From Pelargonium cotyledonis (lineage: Eukaryota; Streptophyta; Magnoliopsida; Geraniales; Geraniaceae), in NCBI GenBank assembly GCA_036897625.1, contig JAYMTA010000001.1, positions 62,001 through 126,000 on the forward strand: a DNA stretch of 64,000 nt, in the 5' to 3' direction. Under the pieces are notes generated by a model. That model worked only from the letters and a program-made list of their open reading frames with translations, did not search any database and was not told the DNA's origin. This document shows, one piece after another, positions 1-13,399 of the stretch. Position 1 is the first letter of the stretch. Each line of letters opens with the position of its first letter. A program made the position numbers and the translations under genes.

Positions 1-669
1 AATTAATTGATTTACTTCATTTCAGAAAAGCCCGACAAACCCCTGGGTTTCAATATATAAATTGGGTATTAAATAAAAAGGGATCTATAGCGCGCAAGTC
101 CTCAAGGGTCCTCTGTAGTTTATACCTATAGTAGCTCCTTTCCTTTTATTATATTAAAACCAGGCAACAAAGTCTATATTCAGGTGGGCAATCCTAATTA
201 TATAAATGTCTCGATCCCGGCAGGTGGCTATTTTGTATAAGTTGTTTCAGAGTTAGTCAAAGTGTTTTGCTTGGCTGAATAACAGTCTTTTCGTGTACAT
301 TTTGATTTCCTGATTTCATCTATCCTAATTTATAGTAACAGGGACTTCTGCAGTAGGAACCCCTAATTAGTACCCCATCGTAGGTCTAGTCCGGCTTAGA
401 GTTGCTGCGAAGTAATTCTTACAAACCTAGTATATCAATGGTTAATAGGCGGGTATTAAGATAATATAAGACTTTTTTTTATTTAGGAACTAAGCTTAAA
501 GCTTTCTTACGTAGGAAACACAAAGGTTATAAAGGGCTTGCTTCTTTCTAAAAGTTTATAGAGTTAATTCTATTTTTATTATATAATTAGGGAGCCTTTT
601 CTGACTAGTATATATAAAGGTAACAAAGAAGGAGAGTAATTGCTAGGCTAGCTAAATCCGATGCCCTGA

Positions 670-683
670 TAAGGGATCCCTTA
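670..683. repeat. 14-bp perfect palindrome TAAGGGATCCCTTA
   Basis: This is a perfect 14-base palindrome centred on GGATCC. It is the most extended example I found of the A-run, GG..CC, T-run layout that recurs through the window. Confidence 0.5.
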
Positions 684-1568
684 AGTTTTATATTCTTGGA
701 GTGAGGAAATGGGAATTCGGCAAAGCTAAAGGAATGCACAAATATTCTATTCAAGTTTTTAAAGTCCCAACCTTTTAAAATATAGGTTCAGTCTAGCTTA
801 TACTAGCTTTTAATTATTCTAGGAGTAGGCGCAGAGAGGAGTTAGTTAAAGAAATAGAGTACTATTTGAAGGTTTCGGTGGAATATTCCTCTAGAAACAT
901 TACTAGATTTTTTAAGGATCTCTCCTTATGGCTTTTGCATCGGTACCCCGAACCTAACGATCCTCGTTTGCACTAAAATCCCACCGGATCTCCAAGGAAG
1001 CAACTATCTACTTTCGAAATATCCTGATAAGTAAGAAAACAGTCATATGCCGCTCATTACTATGTATTAAAAAAGGGATCGCCTTTACTATATTCCTCAG
1101 GCTTCAGAGTACTTTGGGTCATGTATATAAATACAAGCTTCCGTTTTTGGATATATTAAACTTTTCTCTTTAGTTTGTCCCTCTTTTAAGTAGGATTTTT
1201 TGGAGTCACTAATCGAATTTTATTCCCTGTATCTTGACCTAGTTTATTGGGTAAATAGTTTTTTCCACAGCCAGGAGGCATTCTTTTTTAACCTCATTAG
1301 TTAAAGGGGGTTTAGTATTCCCCGTGAATTTTTTTAAGATAATGTAATTTTCATGAATTCTTAAATAGATTTATCTTAATAAGAAGTTCCGTTTACTAGG
1401 TTTTGGTATTTGTACCGGTATTAAGTTCTAGTGGAACCCCGCGACTTTAGTTAATGACTAGGGTTTTCTCATAGCTAGGAAAAACGTATACTGTCCCATA
1501 TGCCTCCTAAACCAGTACTTTCTCCCCATCTTATTCCTCATTGTCAAAACCTCTAGCGCTTGAAATTC

Positions 1569-1586
1569 ATAGGGGAATCCCCCTAT
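1569..1586. repeat. 7-bp hairpin with tetraloop
   Basis: ATAGGGG (1569-1575) pairs with CCCCTAT (1580-1586) around the loop AATC. It is a strong member of the GG..CC box family. No gene is adjacent. Confidence 0.4.
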
Positions 1587-4403
1587 TAGGTCTCACGCCT
1601 TCACTAAACTAATACCTTAGTTTTTTTTAATATAAGTATGGTTTTACAAGTGGAAAAAGAGAGCTCCTTTATGTACCAATTAGAAAGACTCTTTTAATCA
1701 GGATTAGATTTATACCTTAACTAAGTAGGGCCGCGCCCTGGTAGTAAAGCAGACTAAAAAACCCCTTAACCTTCTCAAGTTAAACATAAAAGAGCCTTAT
1801 ACTCCTAGGTTTGAAATAAAAAGGCACGGGATTTTAGGATATAGCATGAGAGTACTGATATAATTTATTAGCTTAGAGAATTTCCGTGTTGCTAGCTATT
1901 AAAAAAGGGGTATCTTGGATATTAGTTAATGAATACAAGGCTTAGTTTCCAGTATTAGAAAGAATTAACTTGAGATGCAACAATTTAATATAAATTAAGT
2001 TGCTCTTTTAGCTTGAGTACTTAGCGAGGAGATTTTATATATCCTTAAGAATTGCAAATAAACCAGCAGTAATATATATAAATTCCTATCTATCCTCATT
2101 TATTTAGCAACTCCGTATAGACAAAAAAGAGTATCGAATTGTCATAGTACCCCCTTTTTCGTATCTTGTTTTTCGAAATTTAGAGTCTTAAAGAAAGAAG
2201 TACGTTCAGGATATAGATCAAGCCTGGGAATACACTAAAACACAAAGTCAGTGAAAGGACGTGCGCTTCATTTAATAAAAACTCTTACCATAAAAAACCC
2301 GTTCTATAAATCTCGATCTTCATAGGCATCCGCTCCAAGGAAGCAGTTTCCTACTTTGCTAGCTTAATATACAATATTTATTTTGGTAAAGTGAAGTCCT
2401 ATGAGACTTTAAATTTATAAGACACAAGGCTTTTTCCTCTTGTAAGTTACTCTTAGGATATTTGATATAGAAAAAATGAAAAGGACTAACAATAGGCAGC
2501 ACTTTAAACCAAGGCTTTATAAAAACTACTAGTAAAAACACCGCTTATAAAACCCAAGAAAACTCTTTGCCTATCTATTTTATAAAGGACTCTCCGATTT
2601 GCTTAATTCGTAAAGCCTCAAGTGTTCCCTTTGATTTGCGCCGGTAGTTATATAGCTCACCGGTATACAGCTTTGTTTTTAAGGAGCTTAGGCTAAGCCA
2701 TAGCAGTTTAGGAAGGGTAAAAGTAAAGAAAAAGGACTCAAAAGGGAACTTATAATAAATAGGAAGGAAAGAGGGCTTCTAATATAAAAAGACTTAGGAT
2801 TGCCACTATCCTCAAAGAATTTTTGATCTTGAAAGTTTAGACTGTACCCAGTTATTCTTGAGTTTTTAGATCCTAGCTATTACTAGAGTTTACGGGTGCC
2901 CTAGATTTATTATAGAAAGAACGTGTAACCCAAAATGAACTAGGCCCTTCTCTTTCTTAGTTGGTAATCTTTAGGCTTCTTTTTCTGCAGGATGGTGGTT
3001 TATATCTAGAAGATATTGCTGTATATAATTTAATACCCTAATACCTGGAGTTAGCTTCATGAAGGGCAAACCCCCTATCTATCCTGAAAGAGTTACCTTC
3101 AAAATACTAAGAGACTACTCGAGATGTAAGCCAAAGTCTTATGTGAAGAAACTAAGTAGGATATATACCCTCCTGTATCTAACAAAACGGAGGTTTCTTC
3201 TATACTATAAATTGTCAAGGAATCCCCTACTCCGAAGCAAGCTCTAAAGGCATTGTCCCGCCAGGGGCGTTTATATATTTTTCTAACCGGTTCTTTATTT
3301 CAAAGTAACCAATACAGACAAATTCAAGGTTGAAGGACTGCAGTGAAGAGAATCAGGGTTTTGTTTAGAGAGTATGAGAGGAGTCCCGAATAATTACATA
3401 TGCAATGCTTTTAAGAGTGCAATTCCTTGCTAAGTTAGGAAAGAGAGACTCCAAAAAAGTCAAACCCTTTGAAATCTAGGTACATCCGACCGAGTCTAGA
3501 ATTTCGGGGTAAAAGGCAAAGATCATAATATAGGATAAGTTTTTAATGAGCAGTGCCATAAATCTGATAAATTTAACATTAGAAATTTCTGATTATTAGG
3601 AGATTAACCTCCGTTTTTTACTATACAAAGATAGGTACAGACTAAACTTTTCCTTTGTTTGGCTTGGCTACACAGTGGAATACAAAAGAGGGAGAACTGA
3701 GATATCAAAGAAGTTATTGATTAAGTACCCGCGCAGTTACTAAATTGAAACCGGATTAAGAGGTTCTCTTTAATAAATACACTTAAAGCTTGCCTCTTTA
3801 TTAACGTAGTTAGCTTTCTTTGTAAAAAAACCGAACTTATTAAAAATGGATACCAATAGGGTGTGCTTTGGAAGTTAAAATTATCAACTACCCGTATTAG
3901 GAAACCGCCCTAGAATAAGTATAACAATCATCATAAATTTACCTCAATAGATTAAAACGAGTATACTTTTTTTTTTAATTAACTTAAAGAAGAAAAGGAG
4001 AATTTCTGGATAATACGTACATAAAACCCACAAAAGAGAAATTGTTTTCATATGGAGAAGCTTTTTGTCCCTTTTAATAACAAAAGCAAGGAACCTAGGC
4101 CCCGGGAAAGGGCTCCGGTCTGTAGCGCTCGACTTGAACCTTTTAATGTCTGAAAAGAAAGCTATGATTTAACAAGCAAATATAGACTGCATCGTACTAA
4201 CACTGGCTCTTAGGTGACCACAGCTATGTTATTCAGGCTACTAATTAAGAGGTGCGCGAGCGTAGAAGATCTACTTAAGTTATTTTGCTGTTTTACATGT
4301 AAAGAGAACTCTCATAGCATATCAACATGAATCTATTGGAATGAAAAAGAATTTCTTCCGAGTAAAGAGGAGTTTCATATTAAAATAGTTTGAACAAGGA
4401 AGG

Positions 4404-4415
4404 GGGGGTACTCCC
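4404..4415. repeat. GGGGGTACTCCC box, copy 1
   Basis: The box is identical to 13386-13397. Similarity continues weakly downstream as AG, a few bases, then TTAAGG. This suggests two copies of one short dispersed element rather than chance, but the pair is too short to be certain. Confidence 0.35.
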
Positions 4416-4994
4416 AGATTAAGGGACTCTTGTGAACGGTTCAAAACGAAGTGGTTGGTCTTTTTTAAAATCCCTTATGGGTTCTATCAACAGCTTTAAA
4501 AGTCAGTTAAAAAATTCCTGTATTTAAATAAAGTAAGGGTAAGCTCTGCCTCTTAGGTGTTTATAGAGATGAATACAAGGCCACCGGTGTAAGCCTTTCC
4601 TAATTAATAAAACCTCTCTAGTATAGGTAGTAATGTGTCCGTATGAAAAAGGAGTCTAACTTGTGTGAGAATTTCAAGTTGTTTAGGATCCCGGGTTACA
4701 ACGATAAGGAATTAAATTAGATACTATCTCCCAGAGCCAAGTCCCATGCAGTAATTACTAACTTAAAATCGCACTCAAATTTAAGCGCGGGGTCTCCCCC
4801 CAAGGAGAAACAAGTTATAACCAAATCTGTAAAGAACTCGAAATTCCATGGTATTAGCGCTTTAAAGTCCCCTATCAATTTAATTTCCTCGATACTCGAG
4901 ATGGGGTGTCTACCCTGTGCGTATTGCTTTCTCCTATATAGAGATAGATTTAGATATTTTCTTGAATAGTTTAGTAATAAAGTCAGTAGTTCTT

Positions 4995-5060
4995 TTTTCC
5001 GAATGGTAGAACAGGTTAATTATCGTGCGAATTTCATAAGTTCAAGTCCAGCTAACCAAA
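4995..5060 (+). pseudogene. tRNA-like relic, unassigned
   Basis: GAATGGTAGAAC resembles the D arm of tRNA-Gly or tRNA-Gln. AAGTTCAAGTCC about 30 bases later resembles a T arm whose stem does not pair. The spacing between them suits a tRNA. The anticodon loop cannot be fixed. Confidence 0.25.
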
Positions 5061-8000
5061 GTAAACTCCATTTTATTTTCTTTGAATTGCTTCAATAGCA
5101 TAGAACAATATTAGTTTAACTAGACTTTGTATAATATGTAATGTAATACCGAAGTCTTAGAGCATAATCTAGTCAAACATATCCTATAAGGAGGTGCCTG
5201 TTCCATATGATTTTTCTTCCTCGGCAAGTAAGTAAAAAGAAACTCTCTATTTGGTATCCGTAGTCCCCTTTTTACTATAAGATTAAATTTTATCTCATGC
5301 TACGATCTTAAACAGGAAGTTGTTTCATCTAGATTGTTATGCTTGAAAAAGAAATAATAAAATGCTAGTTTCTTGAATTAGTGCATAAATAAGGTCTACT
5401 GAAGAATTCCTTGTTGTATCAATCAATAAAGTAAAGTCTCGAGTAACTCCGCCCGCTAGGATTTGCTTTAAACCCGGATTTGTAAAACTGAATCTCAAAT
5501 TACATACTATAGTAGGCAATAACTAACAAATAAGTGGGAAAGACTTCAATAAGTAGGGGTAACTCTGGAATATTTATACATTAGAAAAGGGATCCTTATT
5601 TTATTATCTAAGGTTTCTGGAGTTTTTTTGTTTCTTTTTTTTTTTTTAAGCCTATAACTTCGCACCGGATTTGCACTCGTGAGGTTTGGGGGGATGAGCT
5701 TTTTGGGTTATTTCTTTTTTCAGGGTTCCCCCTTCTATGGGTTTTGGCAAATAAGAGCTTTAGAGCTGTAATACATTTCAAGGTGGGTTATAAAGTTAGG
5801 TTTTTTAAAGAGAATCTGTACACCTTGTCGATATAGACCTGATCAATAAAGTTTACAAAGTAGGTAAACCCTTCAAGAAGTAACATATTTTTCTCATGAG
5901 GATCCGGTTATTTCTGTTAGGTATATAATAATTTTAAGAAGCACAGGAGTAAATGCTTGTTCTGCACTTCTAGCTCTAGAAATAGTCAAAGATAAAAATT
6001 TGCTAGTGAACTAAGTAAATACTTTCTTCCTTTTTAAGATCTATTTCATACCAATCTAACTATAGAACGTCAAATCCAAAACCAGAATTAGGTTTACAGC
6101 ATAATTCGAACTAATAATTAAGTTTTCTCCCCAACCCAACCCTTCTTGGAGAATAGAATTTTGGAACGTAAATTTAAGAAATAGACAAGCTATTACCTAA
6201 AGCTTATACCTTTAGAATTTCCTTGCTTGCAGGTTGCATTAACTTCAAGGACCAAAAGCATACCTAATATACTAAGATTTGTAATCGATTATCCCCAAAA
6301 GTGTAAAACTAAGGAAAGAAACTCTAATTTAGAATAAATAGCATAAACTCGGGTTTTAATATCAGATTTGTAAAACTATTGTGCTAGTAAAAATGAAATA
6401 AATTCGTGTTATGACATGTTTCCGGTAAACAAAGTAACTAGTTATCCTTACCACTTTCTAAAAAAGTAATTTTCTAAGGACAGTTAATATATAAAGTACT
6501 CTAAAATCCTTTTCTGGTGCAACCCCGGGTAGCTATTTACTAGCCGTGTGCCCTGCGTCGTTTTGAACTTCTATGGAGCATATCTTTATATACTAACGCA
6601 TATTACCTGATTAAACAGCTAAGAGAAAGCAATTGGATAAAGCACACAGGAATACAAAATAATGACATTCTTCGATTAAAAGGTGAGACCCTTGCTTATG
6701 AACCCGCTGCAAATACTTAACATCAAATGCATTTAGTCCACTTGTGTACAGTTGATCTCCTATTGATTAGCTTTCAATAATAAGGTATCTACTCTATTAT
6801 CTTGTATCTTAGCTACCTCCGACTCTAAGACGGCTTGAACCTTCGGCCTTCATATTAGTTTAGTTGGACAGCGTTTTAAGTGACTGTCTACCATAAAGGG
6901 TCCAAATATCCTATAAGATAAGAAAAGCGACTTCCATTTCTTTAACATGAAGTTTTATACTAAGGATATCTTAAATATAAGTAGTATACTCCGCAACAAG
7001 AAGAATTTCAAATAAGGAAGATTATGACCTCTCCGGAACTTAAGATAATCTGTTATCCTCTAGCTAACCCAGTTACTAATTAAAGAAGAATCTGTCATAA
7101 GTAAATTTACAATATATCTAGCTCAGTTCGTGTAACCATTTTCAAAGGAGACGGTAAGTAAAGCTAGTATATTAATGTAATCAAAATTCTTTTTTTTGGA
7201 ACTCAAAGCGCGCATACATTTTAGGGAATTCTGGTTTTAGATCTTAGTTAGAACTTTCTATTAGTTAGATTCCCTATTAATTCTTACCTTGTTGGGACAA
7301 TATAACATAAATAGTGAGGTCCCCACAGATTTAACTTGCTTATTATAAAGTCTTTACTATCTTATTTATGGTGGTTTTTCCCAGAACAAAAGGTATAGGA
7401 GAAATCTTATTTGTCCAGCTAGCTAAGCTCGATACTTTAAATTCTACTACGATAGGTAAGGGGGTTCTAGATAGTAAATATTTAAAAATAAAAAACTAAC
7501 TAAATAATTTTTGTATTAGCACCTCTTGGATTCCTTGCAGAGGTATAGCCGGAGTAAAACCCTCGATTAACTTGTAACAAGATGAAAACAAGAAGAGGAT
7601 TCCTCTTTAAAAATCTACAAATTCGCGAAACTTACCAGCAAGTTTTGTCTTATAGCTTTAAATTTAAATATTAGCACTCGTTTTATACAGGGAATTCCTT
7701 CCTCTGAATATTAATGCGAAAACTCGATACTCAGAACTATAAAAATCCTATGTGGACAAACAATTTTAACAACACATACTATCTTTTTCGCGTATAAGAA
7801 TCCACTTAGGCCGTTGCATAATCCTTACTTTTTACTGTAATTTACTGTGAATTGAATTATTAAAGGCTTATGAACTCTTGGATCTGGGGTTGCTCTCCAA
7901 GATTTCGTTTTTCCTATTATTTGTAAGTTTCGATAAAAAGCCCTATATTGAACACTAAGTAACCTATTCACACTTTATATAATGTACCCCCGCCGAAGGG

Positions 8001-11000
8001 TAGAGGTCTATAAAAAGGGTATCCATATTTTTTAATTTGTATATGTAACATACATAACAAGCAAGAATAAATTAGGAAGAAGTAGGATTTGGAGTTCGGC
8101 GTTCCCCGTTTTGGATAAGGGCCAAAGCCTCGCGTGGACTCAAGCATAGCGTTGCAACAGATTACACCAAGGGAAATCCCATAGCCTGAGTACTATCCTC
8201 TATCCGGTGGGGTTATACTAAAAAGCAATTGAGGCTATATAATATAGTTAAAGAGACTCCCTTATAAGCTTTAAGTTTAAGTTCGTCGATGGTAAAGTTC
8301 TAGTTTTTTCTTACATTCCTAAGAGCAAGGGCTTACTTAAGGGTTAGAATTTCCAAGTGGATCTAAGGGGATCCGGTATTAAGTGGTATAACTAAAATAA
8401 GAATTCTAAAAAGGCCCGAAGTTCTAGCTTTCGAGAGTCTCTTAGGCAGTGGTCTATTGTTTAATGATTGTCTTTATTGTATTGTCCAAGAATCCTAATA
8501 ATTACCAGTTAAGAAAACGGACTTATGAATTATATATGTGCGTCGAATTAGAGTCTAAAAAAAGGAAGGTAAGGGGGAAACGTAAGGGACTGAGCTATGC
8601 CTTTTAGCTAGACTGATACCTAGACACAAATTCTATTATATACCCAGGAGGGTTGCTAGGTTTTGTAAGAGTTATACTCGTATTTGTAGAAGTTTTCCGG
8701 ATATTTTTGATTTATTTATAACCGCTTTCCTTACTATTTAAAAGTGGAGCTGTTGAGAAAGAAAATTTCGAGTAACTGAACGCCTCAAAACTTGTTAAGC
8801 ATTATTACTTAAACTAAATCGTTAACTTTATTACTTTACTACAGGAGTTCCTATAAAATTGTTAGAGTATCCAAACGAAGCATAAGAAGGACTAATAAGT
8901 AATAAAAACCAGTACAAGCTTTCTTGGGAAATTGAAAACAAATTAATCCTATTCCTATAAAGGGCCGTATCTAGCTACGCTTTGCTTCTCAAGAATAAGG
9001 AACTCTAATAAGGGGTTAATAGAAAGGATGGCAAACGGAACTTCTAATATATATTTTATATTGTGTGGTAGTAACTCATAGTCATAGGGTTAGAACACCT
9101 TTGCATAACCACTTACAATAACTGAACTGGCGCTCTACTGCTTAACTCTACTTCATACAACCCCTTTAGGCAAAGATTTCAATTATTCATTATTTTGTAT
9201 TTAAAGTTAGAAATCCTCGAAAGGTAAAAGAGATTTATCTCATCCTTCCTTTCTTTTAAGGAACTCCCTGGAATACTAAGAATCTCATTAAAAATTACTC
9301 ACAAGAAAGAAACATCCAGAATCTTAAGAGCTTTTCCCCTGTTGCTGATATATAATTAATGTAGGTATACTTCTTTGTAATATTATATACTCATTACTGT
9401 ACAAAGGGTACCCATATTAGACTGTCTATAAAGTCCCAAACTTCCTATCCTTGATTTCGACCCTACATCCTTGTACTCCGCTCGACCCGAGAATTCTAGC
9501 TAGAAAAAAAATATAAAGGAGTCATAAGCTACACTCTCCTCAACGGAAACCTACTTATACCTATTAAAAAAAAACAATAAACAAGCTCACAGCGAAATCC
9601 TTAGATTTTACTTACTAAGACCTCATATTTACTATTAATTTATTCAATAGGGATATAAGTACTCATCTTAGATAAAAGAAATATATGGGTCTTGTCCATT
9701 AAATTATAGTTATTAAAAATTATACCTTTTAATAATATTGGATTAATATGCCTTTTGAGAGAAGCAAAAAGAATTTAAACAAAAAATTTTAGGAATATCA
9801 ATGTCTTTATTTCATTAAGTAACATGAGTTTTTTGTCAAAAAAAGGACAAGATGTCTTTAGATTAGCGAAATACCCCTATCATAATTAAGAAAAGTACTC
9901 TAGAAAGGGTTTTTGTTTTAGGTGGTTCAACCTGCAGAGAATAGTCAATAACTGTTTAGAAGCAAGCTTATTAAGTTGACTTTCCTGGAGCCTTTTTTTC
10001 TTATATATCTATATAACTAAAATAATTATTTAGGAATACGCCAAATACTTGAGAGACCGCTCGGGTAATAAAGGTTTCTTTAATTGTTCCTTTTCTATGA
10101 GAGTTTAGTAAAGAATAGAATTAACTGGGGTAGATGTCTTCTTAATAAAAAAACTTTTTCTAAAGTACTTAGACTACAGGAATTCAATCTTAACTTAAAG
10201 AGTACCTTGCTTACTAAAATACAATCTTCTATCCTGCACAAGACTTTCACTTAGTGTAAAAGACCTTCTAAGTGACGCTCAATCTTGTCTCGAAGCGTCA
10301 TAAGATAGTCAGAAGATGATACAAAACTTGAAGTGAAAAGAATCCATGCTAGATAGAACGGGACCCTTGTCTAGTACAAGCCAGTGGTTCGAAGCCCAAC
10401 CTCTCTCGAAAAGCGACCTATGACCTAGTTAGGTAACTCTTATTGTTTTATAGTAATGGAGCTGCTATATGTAATATTCTATTGCTGGCAAATAGCTTGG
10501 TTATATATGAAGAGCTGCAGAAAAGGAGAGTAACTCGTACTAAGGAGAAGACCGCAGTACTTGTATACCTCTACCAGGTACCTAATTCAAAATAACAAGA
10601 CCCAAGTATTAAGAAACGGCTTAAGACCACTCAGCGTTAGTCTGTTTTTCTCGTAGGAACCCCTTTCAAACTGTTTGTAATTAGTCCCGAATACCCGGAG
10701 TTGCCCAACCAATATCTAGATTAGAGCTAGTACAGGGTTGTAATTGAGTTCCTATCTCCAATTAAGGGTTAGCTTTTCTCACTGAGATTGGTAGAAAAGA
10801 AAATCGCTTATATAGAAGAAATCTCTACCTTTCTATGCGGAATTGTGTAATCTATTTCTTAAAAGTATCTACCGATCAAGACCTCTAGAGTTGATATGTT
10901 AAAACGCTTGTTAAATTAAACCTGGAAATAACTAGAATTCTCGAGTTCAAGTCGTTATATCCACAGCCAAGATCTAAGTTTTATCGTTTCGAGTTAAAAG

Positions 11001-11684
11001 TGCTCTCTTATTAAGTTAAGAGTAGAGTTAGTTCCTCAGCATTCCTAATCCTACGAGCTCCGTTTATTTATTAAAAAGGCATCTTATCAAGTGCTCTAAG
11101 TCGAACGTATTCCCTTTTTTATGAAACCCAAAGATAACTAGTTTGTGAAGAAGTAAATCCTTCAACTACATGCTCTAATGATCTAATACCTTGAAACTAG
11201 GAGCTACAAACGTTTAAGCTCGAGTTCTTTTATTCATCAATAGCTAAAGTAAAGAGACTCCTTGACAAGTTATGCCATACCCAACCCCTAGTCAAAGACA
11301 GGTTTCGCTTTTGAGCTTTTCTAAACCTCAAGTTGATGTCTTGACAATGAGAATGCCTTTATTCACAAATTTAGGGCCGAGTCAAAGTCTGTACATTACC
11401 CGCCATAAGTTGGAGCTTTTCTAAGAGAAGCTCCTATACATGATCCTTACAAAGACCACCTTGAAAAGTAGAAAACTAGCTCAAACTATTTTATACCCCC
11501 CTGCTGCATAGCATATAAATAATAAGAATCCAGTTTCAGACTTTCCTTGAGGACTTGTATAAGCAGTAGTTTAGTTAGCGGCCGCTTGAATAAATCAATG
11601 TATGAATCCAGTATGAATAAGAAGTAGATGTTGGTTATAAGGTATGTGTACTGAAATAAACTACTATAAACGAATTAACTTCCT

Positions 11685-11702
11685 CCGCTGCGCTACGCTC
11701 GG
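11685..11702. repeat. GC-rich interrupted hairpin
   Basis: CCG (11685-11687) pairs with CGG (11700-11702), and GCG (11690-11692) pairs with CGC (11696-11698) around the loop CTA, with a small internal loop between the two helices. The string CGCTACGCTCGG resembles volvocalean plastid palindromes. It stands out from very A+T-rich surroundings. Confidence 0.4.
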
Positions 11703-12721
11703 GAATACTGACTCTATAAATATAAATGAGTACAAAAAGCTACAGAAGATAAAGCAAGAAAACAAAGCAACTAGAACAATCATTGGCTACACTTAAACAA
11801 AATTCTGTAATTGTCGAGGAAGCCAAATTATTAAATACTATAAAGAAAGGATTTACAATAGGATGTGAAACCCCTAGAATATTCTATTTTCACTTCTAGT
11901 AAGGACCTTAAAGTATAGCACCCATTCTTGATAAAGAAAGGGTCATATTACCCAATTCCCGCAATTTCTCAGCCTCTTTAAGAACACCTCTTACTCCGCG
12001 CAACTAACTAGGGTTAACCCTGAATAAGTAAACAAGTAAGATTTTTCAAGAAAACTTTTATTGCTTGGTACATAGCTTTCCTTGGGATACTTTATAGAGT
12101 ATTAAAAAGACTCTTTAACCAAGAGCTCTAAAGGGACCCCTACAATATCCGGAAGCCCCTGTTATAGACATGGAATTCCTTTGATTCTAGTACGGCAAAT
12201 CCACTCATTATGAATTAGTAACTTCTAATATCTTATTCTGTTTGGTCAAGTTGTTCGTATAGCAGGATATAAAACCCTTTATCTGGTATAATTTTCAAAA
12301 AGAAAAGATTTTAGCTTCAAAATAGAAGTATTCCCTCACATAAGCCACATAAGCAAAAAAAAAGGCTCAATTATGAGTAAAGCATAGTTGTAAAAGAAGG
12401 TTTTTCTTAAGACAAGAAATTCTTGTAGTTTTTCTTAAGTATGTCAGAGAGCCTGTGTATCGGTATAAAATAGGTATTCGGGTCTAGCTAGTTTTAGTGG
12501 CTTTTACCTGGTAACGGGTTATTCGAAGATATCAAAGGAATCCCGCATAAGTTTTAAGTTTTTCAAGATTCTTGCCAAGTCCGGCTGTCGTTTATAGAGA
12601 GTCTGAATTCGGGGAACCTATACTCTTCATTAGCAACTTTTTATATTAAATTAATAATGGTAAGCAAATCTTATTATTTATTCTACAAAGGAAATATGAT
12701 CCATTATTTTTATCGATTAAG

Positions 12722-12799
12722 AATCCGGAATTGACAAGACTCGAACCCATTAACTATTAGCAATACCAACCCGAGACTAAGGATTTTCTGGTCACCCCT
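12722..12799 (-). pseudogene. tRNA-like relic, unassigned
   Basis: On the minus strand ATGGG-TTCGAGT-CTTGT keeps a T loop with a half-broken stem. The part before it, GTTGGTATTGCTAATAG, resembles a D arm running into an anticodon region. The length would suit a class II tRNA. No helix is complete. Confidence 0.25.
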
Positions 12800-13021
12800 A
12801 TTTGTGGTGTAAGTACGTAAAAGGTGTACTCAACCCGGAAAATCTTTATTTAAGTATAGTAGAGGGACTCGCTAAAAACTAGATTGAGACAGTTCCTTTT
12901 TCTAAAGAAAAAGAATCTAACTTGGATTTGTGTCTATAAGGAGACAGCTCTCTCTGGATTTAATTATATATACCAACAAATTAATTAAGATTTCGGCAAA
13001 GTTTATTTTCAAGTCTAGATA

Positions 13022-13090
13022 ACGTAGGACTGGAACCTGTGACATGTCGGGACAAGAGAGCTCCGATCTAATCACTTCACTATACTCCAA
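13022..13090 (-). pseudogene. tRNA-like relic, copy A of a repeated pair
   Basis: The minus strand reads like a tRNA, with GTGATTAGATCGG (D arm), CTCTTGTCCCGA (anticodon region, GTC or TGT) and CAGGTTCCAGTCCTAC (T arm). The anticodon stem does not pair. The amino acid is uncertain (Asp- or Thr-like). Bases 13043-13071 match 33206-33234 with only three differences, so the two are copies of one ancestral element. Confidence 0.4.
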
Positions 13091-13383
13091 CCAAATACAC
13101 TGATTTGAACAACGCAAAATTCCCAGTACTATAGTTTTATCTTTTTAAATTGATTAGAAAAGTTATTCTATAGTAAGCTACAATGCGCAGTAATGCTTAC
13201 TTATTTATATAAGATTAGATTCTCCTTTTATTTAATTTGCGCGCGTTTTCCTTATGTTTTTATCAGGCTTTTCCGTTAGTAAATGAGAGGTCACGCTTGA
13301 TTGTATACGTAGGAATGCCTTTTCGATAGTACTAGCCAAAAGCAGTCCATGGAGTTTTCGGGTACTGGTAAAAAACAAAAAAG

Positions 13384-13399
13384 GAGGGGGTACTCCCTC
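13384..13399. repeat. GGGGGTACTCCC box, copy 2, in a 5-bp hairpin
   Basis: This copy contains the box identical to 4404-4415. GAGGG (13384-13388) pairs with CCCTC (13395-13399) around GGTACT. A run of As precedes it and TTAAGG follows a few bases on, as at copy 1. Confidence 0.35.

Larger units (their letters stand above)
1..12721. other. gene-free stretch with dispersed GG..CC boxes
   Basis: No frame longer than 62 codons and no intact RNA gene is visible. It holds one tRNA-like relic (near 5.0 kb), GG..CC boxes at short intervals (for example 673, 4404, 5588, 5901, 8371), a GC-rich hairpin at 11685 and a 13-T run near 5635. The 62-codon frame at 3059-3247 is rich in K and R but matches nothing I know. 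Confidence 0.6.

Noticed and set aside
3059-3247. 62-codon basic frame
   Set aside because: Too short, with no motif; many such frames are expected by chance.
5635-5647. 13-T run, with similar runs at 14731-14742 and 52897-52908
   Set aside because: Ordinary homopolymer tracts in A+T-rich DNA; no gene end or start is attached.
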